From Lingula anatina (Eukaryota; Brachiopoda; Lingulata; Lingulida; Lingulidae), in the NCBI RefSeq assembly GCF_001039355.2, contig NW_019775802.1, positions 184,001 through 248,000 of the forward strand: DNA of 64,000 nucleotides, read 5' to 3'. Every line of letters begins with the position of its first letter. The first letter of the stretch is position 1. A model generated the notes under the pieces. The model had not been told where the DNA came from, made no database searches, and worked only from the letters and a program-made list of their open reading frames with translations. The position numbers and the translations under genes were made by a program. This document shows positions 56,301 to 64,000 of the stretch, piece after piece.

Positions 56301-58332
56301 AATAAAAATTATCTGCAAAAACCCTTTGCCACTTTGGCTAAAATCGGGCCTTATAAACGGATTAGGCATTTACTAAAATTATTTTGCACCAATAAAGCGA
56401 TACCTAGCACTAACATTCATACTTGTTGGTAGTGCTGGTTCATTCATGAGTGTGGCTAGTATAGGTTTTAGTGCTAAAAGACCTATGGGTAGTGTTAATA
56501 AATGGCCTGACAATCAAGTGGGATTTAGTGGGGTCAGAAATAATGGCAGACAAGAGAGTGTACAGTGCAGCAATAAATAAAAGCTGACATTTTATCTGTG
56601 AATATTTTTCTGGTTATCTTTGACTCTAAAGATTTAAGTCCTTTAAGCACAATGTGCTACTTTTGTATTGCTGTCTAAGATGCCATCCCTGGTGGGATGG
56701 GAGAGATGACTTCCACTACCTTATCAAGATTTTACCAGACCAAGATCAAGACACTAACAGGTATAGAACTAGAAAACATTACCAAATTGAATAATTCAAA
56801 TATCTTGGTTCCAATATATCACTGACCCCTCAAAAGATTTCATAAGATCAAAGAAAAAGAAAAATCATAAGTGTGAGAAGCGTTCAAATAAGTTCAGAAA
56901 TTATGTCTAAAATTACTAGTAAGTATAAAAATATTAAGGTCTTTCAAGCTTTTGTTGAAAGCATTTTGCTATAGTGTTCCAGAAACTTGGACCATCACTT
57001 GTGTTCCAGAAACTTGGAGCATCACTACGAAGTTGAAAAACAACACAGATGGTTGTAACACACAACTATTAAGAATAGTACTGAATATCAGCTGAAAATA
57101 CCATATTCTTAACACAGATGTGTAAAAAAATTTACCACCTTATCAATCATTATTAGGAAAAGATGACTACAATTTGCTGGGCCCTGTGCCCACACATTAG
57201 ATCAACCATCATCAAAGCAGACCCACTGTAACCTAGAATGCACTCAGAAAAGATGACCCACAGTCTAACTGATCCGCAGACTAAATATGGACAACCCCAC
57301 TTAACAGCAAGCTGCTTAATTCCCTGATGGTTTCCTCATCTCCCCACACATCATCAAATGGATTAAATTTCAGCTCTGAGGTTTAATTGCTGGGCCCCTG
57401 CAGCGAAGGTGCATGTGGGTTGGGAAGACCATCGGGGGATTAGCAGCATCGCTTTTAAGTGGGTTGGCCATATTTAGTCTGCGGGTCTGTTAGTCTGCAG
57501 ATCAACTTGTTCTGAATGCACTCCTACTCAGACACCATCATGAATGACACTGGTGAGCAACATAATGAAATGCTACTAGTAGGAATAATGAGACAGAAGC
57601 AACTCTGGTCTAGGCATCTTGCTGNCTGCGGGTCTGTTAGTCTGCAGATCAACTTGTTCTGAATGCACTCCTACTCAGACACCATCATGAATGACACTGG
57701 TGAGCAACATAATGAAATGCTACTAGTAGGAATAATGAGACAGAAGCAACTCTGGTCTAGGCATCTTGCTGCTGCAATTCTGCTCAAGGCGAAGGATGAT
57801 GATGATGATCAATATTTAATGGCAATTATGCAACAAGTGATGTGTTTAAATTCATAGGTCATTTATGTTAAGACAAATGTTGATTTTAAGAATGGGACAA
57901 TGTAGCAGAGGAGGATTTGGGAATGGTATGCGGGTTGAGGGCTGTTTATGTTTTCTTTGAATTTTTAATGCAGGTAATCACAGTTATTGTTTTGCAAGCA
58001 ACGTGTATCATTTACATTATTTTACATTTCGGTAAACACCAAATCACATAGGCATTTGGCGTACAAGGAGATTTCAATAAATTTGTTAAAATATTATATC
58101 GATTTTGATCGTGTAATCTCTACTACGGTAGATTAATGTAGTATTATAAAATCGTTTTACGTAGCTTTTAGATTTATTTACCAATCAAGGTAAGTTCGGT
58201 GACAGCCGAGCGTGACAATGTCCATGACATTGTCGACTGGGTGTGCAAAGGCTGAGCAGTAAAGAAGTAAAAACTTACCGATTCTGCCACATTACTCGGA
58301 CTTGGAGAGCGCTGTACTGTAACCAGTGCCAT
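36737..58332 (-). CDS. SSH: Slingshot cofilin phosphatase, complete (17 exons, 1551 aa)
   Basis: Slingshot dephosphorylates ADF/cofilin and so promotes actin turnover. Exons: 58279-58332, 51096-51145, 49069-49134, 47245-47336, 47055-47119, 46719-46897, 46377-46442, 45522-45656, 44806-44953, 44390-44565 (also present as 43950-44125), 43598-43744, 43271-43331, 42506-42645, 42003-42220, 38811-40179, 38253-38632 and 36737-38046. Phases join to 1551 residues. The start MALVTVQRSPSPS matches the family. The SH-A domain is at about residues 40-235 (ESYFAVKGAA, NGRQDTEES). SH-B follows and includes GYIDEQCLIIMGQ, then the phosphatase domain: YLYLGSEWNASN, the general-acid region VFDVEESD, and HCRMGISRS with catalytic Cys403. 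An acidic run at 42105-42150 opens a long Ser-rich disordered tail with a repeated PGxVKK motif. Introns 1-2 carry six repeat elements. Confidence 0.95.
37755..39275 (-). repeat. SSH: Five copies of a PG(L/A)VKK...EIEEK motif in the Slingshot tail
   Basis: Within exons 15-17 a short degenerate motif recurs: QIPWNPGAVKKHRQVIEE (about 39207-39270), EIALTPGLVKKTTQEIEEKY (about 38811-38880), EVPLAPGLVKKQTTDY (about 38253-38310), ALVGSVKKQTEEIEKKYGG (about 37885-37955) and DIPWAVGTVKQHKEALENIS (about 37755-37825). An acidic/hydrophobic stretch precedes most copies. Vertebrate SSH1 has related GLVKQ/GLVRK segments, so this appears to be a family motif present in extra copies here. Its binding partner is not known to me. 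Confidence 0.75.
43857..43941. repeat. (TG)n(GA)n microsatellite next to a Slingshot splice donor
   Basis: About 18 TG and 24 GA units. On the transcribed strand this is a (TC)n(CA)n tract that begins about ten bases after the exon 10 donor. The partner copy at 44328-44380 has only about ten GA units, a length difference typical of alleles. The repeat probably broke the assembly here. Confidence 0.9.
43858..44231. repeat. Gap-flanking duplicate, left copy (contains Slingshot exon 10)
   Basis: This block matches 44328-44671 and runs exactly to the N gap. It holds a second, intact copy of Slingshot exon 10 (43950-44125). Only one copy can be used in the transcript without duplicating the domain, so this is an unmerged contig overlap. 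Confidence 0.9.
44232..44327. other. Assembly gap (96 N)
   Basis: A run of N bounded by two copies of the same sequence. The true gap is probably negative (overlap). Confidence 1.
44328..44671. repeat. Gap-flanking duplicate, right copy (contains Slingshot exon 10)
   Basis: Same sequence as 43858-44231 with a shorter GA tract. Exon 10 is at 44390-44565. The unique sequence continuing rightward leads to exon 9. Confidence 0.9.
45235..45358. repeat. Two-unit tandem repeat ending in poly(A)
   Basis: A unit of about 58 bases with the core TTTTTACCAAGCAATTTTAA occurs twice in a row and ends in a run of about 18 A. It lies in Slingshot intron 8. The open frame over it is only a by-product of the repeat. 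Confidence 0.75.
50221..50350. mobile_element. Family C element fragment, Slingshot intron 2
   Basis: It starts with GCATTCAGAACAGTGGACTAA and ends near TTAGTCCACTGTT, an inverted counterpart. About 130 bases remain, shorter than other copies and without the CCCCTGCAGCGAAGG-type centre, so it is an internally deleted copy. Confidence 0.55.
52239..52255. mobile_element. Foldback MITE, family A, end fragment at a single-N gap
   Basis: A single N (52239) is followed by GCATGTGAACGAAGCC and TTA (52256-52258), the exact right end of the foldback element and its target site. The rest of the element is missing. The palindrome probably collapsed in the assembly, so a full copy likely sits here in the genome. 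Confidence 0.8.
53014..53239. mobile_element. Short inverted-repeat element, family B, copy 3 (inverted)
   Basis: About 226 bases with TTTAGATCGATCTA near both ends, TTCCCAGAGG outside on the left and TATGGAAATGGGG on the right, bordered by TTA on both sides. Read in reverse, it aligns with 26534-26748 through GGGGAGTCTCACTAGATTAC. It lies in Slingshot intron 1. Confidence 0.75.
53952..54271. mobile_element. Family C element, diverged copy
   Basis: The right end is GTTCTGAATGTGGCC; the left end is eroded (GGCTGCATTAAGGTCAG). The interior has GGCAGACCCACTTGAAAGG near one end and AATGGGTCTGCCAAATTT near the other, inverted, plus GAGATTTAATTCCTAGGCCC as in the 57-kb copy. It lies in Slingshot intron 1. 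Confidence 0.65.
54272..56639. other. Slingshot intron 1 interior, no recognised feature
   Basis: AT-rich intronic sequence with a C-run near 55140. Short open frames at 55177-55437 and 55912-56181 have no family features and lack convincing splice context. I see nothing else. Confidence 0.5.
57236..57523. mobile_element. Family C element inserted in the LINE
   Basis: This 288-base element has ends GAATGCACTCAGAA and TTCTGAATGCACTC; CTA occurs on both sides (57233-57235 and 57524-57526), a possible 3-base target duplication. Inner inverted phrases include GCAGACTAAATATGG / CCATATTTAGTCTGC. It is the best-preserved copy of its family here. Confidence 0.75.
57479..57624. repeat. 146-base duplicate left of a single-N join
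   Basis: This segment is the same as 57626-57771 as far as I can compare by eye and is separated from it by a single N (57625). It spans the right end of the family C element and LINE sequence. The pattern is that of an unmerged contig overlap. Confidence 0.9.
57626..57771. repeat. 146-base duplicate right of a single-N join
   Basis: Partner of 57479-57624. After 57771 the LINE-derived sequence continues without interruption. Confidence 0.9.
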
Positions 58333-59293
58333 CCTTAGAACCACACGGTATAGTGGGCTGCGTCGCAAATCCAATCGGATGCACAAATATAAAACAATGA
58401 TGCTGGTATTAAACAACAGCCCCAACTTCCCTATCCACCATGTTGAGGTTTATTCGCTTTGACGCATGCGCAATGTAAAGCGGAAATTGAAACTAGGTCA
58501 GTGCTTCCCATAGCAACTGCTGAGAGCTGCTTTATCTCTTGAGTACATATACCTTATTAAACGGGGTAAGTGTATATATTCCTTATATGCTGATAATTGA
58601 TATTTTATTTAACAAAGTTAACATTCATTGAGTTATTCAATGTCACAATCATGTACAAATGTAATGTTAAACCCTCAGAAACGACCCTGTTGTTGGCTTG
58701 GTATTGACTATATTTGTAAATGTTCTGAAATTTTGTTTTCTGACTGACTGCAGACAATATTCCCGCACTCGTCTCCATCTGTATCTGTCCTTATAAGTTA
58801 TAGTTCCCAATACTGGTGTATTCGCAACGAAAAAAAGAGAGAGAGAGCACAGACTCAGTTCATTCTGCTTTTAGTGTTTTGAAAAATTCCATTGATGTTG
58901 CTGGAACTGACTCTACACTTCTACTGTACATGTAGTTCTGGGCTATACTGTATATTCTGGAGAAAATGTATGACTATATTTTTCAGTGCCCTGTTGATGG
59001 GTTACAAAACAACTGTTCTGCAGTTGTGCAATTAACTTTATAATCAGTATATCTTCTGGTTGAAATTTTTTCTTTGAAATTTTTTCTGGTACATGTAGAT
59101 TTATTTCTGTTTGTTGGAAATATTAAAGCCCCATATATAAAACTTCTGGGTAATCAGAAATTCAATTTTTAATTTAAAAAGTGTATGTATTTGTATTTTA
59201 GAACATGTGAAATATTAGTTATCTATTATTAAGCATAATTTTAAAAAATTCAGTTTTAAGATAGTTAGTTCAAAATGCAATTTCTTTTTTCAG
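58333..59293. promoter_or_regulatory. Bidirectional upstream region of Slingshot (-) and the EFCAB5-like gene (+)
   Basis: It contains an NRF1-type palindrome CGCATGCGCA (58463-58472) and an ETS-like GCGGAAA (58480-58486). A probable non-coding first exon of the plus-strand gene ends at a donor (GGG then gtaagt) near 58564 and is spliced to the acceptor before 59294. Promoter function is inferred. Confidence 0.5.
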
Positions 59294-59327
59294 AGCATAG
59301 TGGCTGGATGTTACAACAATAATAGAC

Positions 59328-62300
59328 ATGGCAGATGTAGCCCATAGTTCCCCTCCTGGAGCTAGGACAAGAACACCTGGCTATAGGACAACACCTAGTC
59401 CTACAAAAATGGGCCGTGTATCTCCTCCAAGAAGTCCCAATAAGCTAACTCCAGACTATGCACGCCCAATAGTTCATAGTGCAGTTCGGAAGTGGAAACG
59501 CTATCATGAAATGCAGATGATGAAAAAACTTGTCGAGCTTCGCCAAGAGAAGAAGGAAAAGACACACATTAGTAAAGACAAAGCAAAGAAACTTGTAAGA
59601 AAAATCCCAGTGGAGATTCTTGTTAAAGAATGGCTGAGTGACAACAAAGCTACAGTGGAGACAAGGGTGTATTTAGTAGACAAGGTGCTACCCACTATGA
59701 TATTGGGTATGGAGAAGCTTTTGCTCGAGGTGGATAAAAGAGGACTAGCAGAAAAAGAGGAACAAGATCCAAATTTTAACCCTATTAATTATTTGGCACA
59801 GTATCTGATGAGAAACAATCCACGTTACAGTAATTTCTCAGAAGCCTCTCCATATACTCGAGGTTTGAGAGACGTTTCTGATCAACTGAAAAGAGAACTA
59901 TTTGATCTGGAAGAAAACAGGTAACTCTACAGTAATTGAGTATTTATACTGACATATGATTAGCTTTATCATTCAATTTTTTTTGTTTGTTTGTTTTGTT
60001 TTGTCTTTTATCAGGCCACCAAGTAGATAACATGCTTGTTGGTTTATGCTTGATTAATCCTCAAGATAAATCTTTCTTATGCTGATGTATAATGGAAGTA
60101 TTGTCATTTCCTATTTGCAGACTCGCAAAGATTAAAGCTGAAGCAAAGCGTAAGAGAGAAGAGAGAGAATTTGCTGAACAACAGAAGAAAAAAGAAAAGG
60201 CCAGAAGGGAAGATGCTCTTAAGAATCAGTTTTCTGAATGGAATCTTAGTGATGGCAAAGTTGAATTGTCATTGGTAAGATCTTCACATTTTGTTTTTCA
60301 CTTGTCTTAAGATACCATTACCATGATATAATTTCAATTCAATGATTAAATTTGACATCTAACCAAATTTCATAATTGAATTAAAAGATATACAAAAAAT
60401 AATACATGAGACCTGAGGTGAAATTAAGAAATGAAGATTTCAGAATACAGAATGATGAAAAGGTTTCTTAATATTTTTTTTTACTTATGTTTAAGAAATT
60501 AAGATGTTTGGTAGAAATAAAAACAACAATTTTCACTATCATCTTTAAAAAACTATTGGTGCTTGTTATTTAAGACTACTATTTTCCTACAGCTCCAGAG
60601 TGCCTTGCGTTCATTCCTGGAGGTCGTGGATAATCTCCCTGAGGAGTTGAAGAAGGCTGGACAGTTTAGCCATCCTCTGGAACCCACAGATGAAACAGGA
60701 AAAACCATGTCCCTCAAAGAATTTTCTGCAGTAAGTTTATTGTATAAGTCTCCATGAAAAAAAAAACCCTCTAAACTTTGTCAATTGAATTTCAAATTTA
60801 ATATTGTGTTTAAAGAGAAAATCATTTAATGTTATTGTATTTTTACAGTACATTTCCAAGTATGTTGAAGGGATGCCCAGTGAAATATTCGACCAGTTTA
60901 TGCTCCACTTACAACGCTGTGCTACTGCCCATCGCCTGGCTGCTGAGAGAGAGCAGAGAAGAATGGCGCTCACCCATCTCTTCATTGCATGTGATACAAG
61001 TGGGGTATGTTGATATGTGATATATCATGATAAAAACAAGTAGGTGCTTGCTTAAAAGTGTGTACCATTGAGCTCTTTTGTCTAATGATTTCATTGATGG
61101 ATTTATTTCGATTATTTATTATTTTTATTTTGATAATTTATTGTTTGGCAATACTGTGATTAGCGGGAACATTTGTTTACATTGTTTTTCTTTTGAAGGT
61201 GGGAGTTGTTGATCGTCACAGAATCCTTAGCTTGTTTGAAAGGTATTTTGACCAGGCCAAAGAGAGCTATAAAAAATACCTGAGAAATCCAAGGAAATGT
61301 AAGTTTTGAATATTGTTGTTTTAAAATGTTGATCATTCATTTTGTTTTCTTCTTTTTTAAAGTAACTCAAGGAAAACTACTATTATTTTATATTTAGATT
61401 ATTACTGCAGAAAAAGTTAACTTTGTGTCAGTTTTATTTCCTGAAATAATGTTATGCCCTGTCTGTAGTTAAGTAAACAAAATTACCAAATATGAAGTTA
61501 TACTTTAAAACCAATTGTTTGTAGGGCCTGTGGTTGAGGTGGATGAGGTAGAGAGCACTTACAGTGATGATGAAGATTTAGCAGATCCTAAATTCTTTAA
61601 CAACTCCATAGAGGTCAATGAGGAGGGGTCTCCAAAGCCAGAAGAAAAGCAAGACGAAGGGACAGAGAAAAAAACTGAAGGTTTGTTTTGAGTGAATAGT
61701 GTTGATGGACGTTTTTTTTTTTTTTTTTTTTTTTATTGTCAATTGAAATGAGTAGATTAATTGCAATTTGTTGATAACTGAAATTTGATGAGATTTTCTA
61801 AATATATGTCACAGTAAGTCTTGTATTTTCATGCAATTTTTTAATAAAGTCCTGTTTTAATTTGTTTCAGATGTTAAAAACCCAGAAGTTAAGGTCACTG
61901 AAGGTAACAAATTTCCACTAGCACTTAAAATAAGAAGAAATCTGAAAAGGAGTATTTGTATTTTCATTTTGATATTTCATTTTTTATTTTCAATAGAAAA
62001 TTAAAATTCACCAACAAAATTGAATAAGAATAATTTCTGAGATAAAAGGTAATCATTATGTGGCAAAACTTTCAGAAACAGAGAAAAAGGAAAATGAGTC
62101 CTCTGAAGAGACAGGGGCTGAGGGGGGAAAGGGTGAAGGAGAAGAGGTTGTTACTAAGGAAGGCGAACAAAATATTGAAGAAAGCAGTAAGGGGGAAACA
62201 GCTGAGGAATCTGCTGAAACAAAAGAACACCCAGCTGCAGAAAAGGAAGAGGACAAAAAGGAATTGGATGAAACAGTACAAGAAACTGCAGATGTTAAGG

Positions 62301-63931
62301 AAGGAGAGGCAGTTACAGAGGAAAAGGGGACAGTTGAAACCACTGAAGAGCCTCCTAGTGACCAGCCAGTAACAGAAGCAAAGCCTGAAGCAGCTGCTGA
62401 AGAAAAGGTACAAGAAGGGGATGCAAAACCTTCAGAACAGGACCAACCCAAGGAGCCCGCCACTGAACAACCAAGTGAGCAAGCAAAAACTGAAGAACAG
62501 GTGACAGAAGAAAGTGCAAAACCAGCATCACAAGAGGTACCTGAACAGCCTGTAGAACAAGCAAGTACCCAGGAAGAGGAAACAGAAGAATCTGGGAAAC
62601 CAGCAGAAAATGTTACTGCTCAAAGTGAAGCTGCACCAGTTTCTGACATCCCTACTGTTGTCACAGATGACACAGCAGCTGTAGCTTCTGAAACTACTGC
62701 TGGTTCTGCACCTGAACCTACCTCTGCTCCAGAAACCTCTCCCCCTCAAGCCGTTGTCTCTGACAAGGAAAAATCTTCTGCCAATGTCGAAGAAAAAGAG
62801 AAAGATGAAGCAGAAACAGAGGGACAAGGTAGACCTGTGTGAACTGGCAGTAGCAAGCACACTAACACTTAGACTGTATGATGTGCCTACAGTAGCTTCT
62901 GCTAATACAGATTTAGACTTTTTCTTTCAGGTTTCTTTCAGCATACATCCAACCAAGTGTAGATGCACATCTAACCATGCACTTTCACTCTTTGTTGATT
63001 ATTTCAAGCACCAGCATATAACATTATTATAATATTTCAGCTTATTTCTATCTCATCATAGATTTGCCAGTGCATTGACAATTTTGCTATGCTTTACAGT
63101 CTTTTTGTGTTTTTGTAGATTGTAAGAGGCAGCTTAAATAAGCAGTGATTATTGCCATGTTTTCACGTCTTTGATAACATGTTTTTAAAAAGCTGAAACA
63201 TGTAATTACCTCATTTAATTAGTTTCTCATTGTCATTGTCATTTTTGTTAAATGGTTAGAACTTTTGTCTTTTAATATTATTTTGTTTTTTGTGCCTTTA
63301 TTTTATTTTTAAATATTGTAGCATTGGTTGTGACTACTTCACTGCACCAACTTTTAAATGAATTCCCCATGTCTTTATTATTTTCCCCATGTCTTACTAG
63401 AGTTTAAAACATTTTGTGTTACAGATGCCTTTGAAGATGATGTTCGTCTTCCATCACCACCCCCTACAGCTGACAGACCCCCACCAACCAGGCAGAGTGT
63501 TACTTTTGCTGAAGGAACTAGATTTGATGAGGAAAGGAAAGGTATCCTTCTATAGTTCTTACTACATTGTTTATAATTTTGATAGAAACCAGTATTTACT
63601 TCATTGTAAGTGATTTTGACAGAAAACATATTGTTCATTTAATTTCTTGATATAGTTATCTTCAGGGTAAAAAAGAGTACCTGTGATGAATTTTCCAGCT
63701 GAGACATAATGTTTTATTTACTTTCCTTCAGCTCTGGAGACTCGAGGCACTGGGAGCATGTCTCAGGCTTCTGCCTTTGACGAAACCTCACTTAATGTGT
63801 CTCAGTTTGTCAACCTCATTGAAACTTTCCTGGGAGATGAGCCGGGCATGGAGGCCTTCAACAGCCTGGTGCGCTATGTCAGGGATGGATACATGGAGAC
63901 AGAGGAAGAAAAGAGAGAGAGATTGCTCAAG
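59328..63931 (+). CDS. EFCAB5: EFCAB5-like protein, first 800 codons (runs off the window)
   Basis: Ten coding exons: 59328-59920, 60121-60274, 60593-60730, 60849-61004, 61199-61298, 61525-61680, 61871-61903, 62076-62828, 63425-63541 and 63732-63931; phases join and the last exon ends at a donor (AAG then gtttgt). The N-terminus is basic and Pro/Ser-rich. A conserved block follows (IPVEILVKEWLSDNK, VYLVDKVLPTMILGMEKLL, FNPINYLAQYLMRNNPRY), then a charged coiled coil (residues about 190-240) and a degenerate EF-hand (DTSGVGVVDRHR) lacking the usual final acidic ligand. Exon 8 of the list (62076-62828) is a 250-residue Glu/Lys/Pro-rich disordered stretch. The name rests on recalled family sequence and on the adjacent Slingshot gene, since SSH2 and EFCAB5 are neighbours in human. 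The family is tied to sperm/cilia by expression rather than mechanism. Confidence 0.7.
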
Positions 63932-64000
63932 GTTTGTATGTTTGTTTGTTTTTTTTTTTTTTTAATTTATTCGTCTTTTTAACAGTTTATTGATAATTCT

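Larger units (their letters stand above)
56640..57860 (+). mobile_element. Decayed RTE-like LINE tail, split by a family C element
   Basis: On the plus strand, broken frames give FKYLGSNIS, FQAFVESILL, an ETWTI-like piece and LGPCAHTLDQ, in the order expected for the end of an RTE-type reverse transcriptase. The element is interrupted at 57236-57523 by a family C copy, after which SDTIMNDTG and a following charged stretch look like the LINE C-terminus. Stops and shifts are present throughout, so it is inactive. The left limit is approximate. Confidence 0.6.

Noticed and set aside
58333-58425. Longer N-terminus for Slingshot starting at 58425
   Set aside because: The frame is open upstream, but the extra residues are hydrophobic and unlike the family, whereas MALVTVQRSPSPS matches the conserved Slingshot start.
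62056-62564. Minus-strand Ser/Phe-rich open frames opposite the EFCAB5-like acidic exon
   Set aside because: They are shadows of the Glu/Lys-rich coding strand; GAA and AAG codons give long antisense frames.

Overview
The window is animal nuclear DNA. Protein-coding genes are split by many short GT-AG introns, and the families are metazoan (ATM, MYCBP, malic enzyme, MND1, TMCO6, Slingshot phosphatase, an EFCAB5-like protein). The sequence is AT-rich, genes are compact, and several families of short inverted-repeat elements are present. I read it as an invertebrate bilaterian, probably marine (lophotrochozoan or invertebrate deuterostome), but the window alone does not settle the phylum. The assembly is a draft of a heterozygous individual: it has two long N gaps and three single-N joins, and long direct repeats lie next to several of them.

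Layout, with exons rebuilt by hand from splice sites and reading phase. 1-3120: a second, incomplete copy of the ATM/MYCBP promoter region. 3240-7042 (-): the first nine coding exons of ATM. 7996-9773 (+): complete MYCBP, 104 aa. 9774-14587: untranslated and intergenic sequence with a 1.6-kb block present on both sides of a 537-N gap. 14588-22110 (-): NADP-type malic enzyme, 12 exons, 625 aa, with a mitochondrial-looking leader. 22669-23586 (+): a two-exon, 57-aa single-span membrane microprotein that I cannot name. 25118-28439 (-): MND1, 205 aa, whose first coding exon is only the ATG. 28774-34833 (+): TMCO6, 13 exons, 491 aa. 36737-58332 (-): Slingshot cofilin phosphatase, 17 exons, 1551 aa. 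59328-63931 (+): first 800 codons of an EFCAB5-like gene that runs off the window.

The eight genes alternate strictly - + - + - + - +, making four divergent pairs (ATM/MYCBP, malic enzyme/microprotein, MND1/TMCO6, Slingshot/EFCAB5-like) that could each share a promoter. They do not form one pathway: DNA-damage signalling (ATM), a MYC cofactor (MYCBP), NADPH/pyruvate metabolism, meiotic recombination (MND1), an importin-like armadillo protein (TMCO6), actin control (Slingshot) and a probable ciliary/sperm protein (EFCAB5-like).

Repeats: a near-perfect 257-bp foldback element with TTA target duplications (two full copies, one cut by a single-N gap), a GATCGATCTA-rich element (three copies), a third element with GTGCATTCAGAAC-type ends (four copies, one carrying a nested foldback and one inserted in a dead LINE), a TTAA-flanked and a TA-flanked element, and two decayed LINE reverse-transcriptase tails. 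I found no tRNA, rRNA, CRISPR or prokaryote-type system. The most novel item is the membrane microprotein; the most informative structural items are the repeated Slingshot tail motif, the nested elements and the gap-associated duplications.
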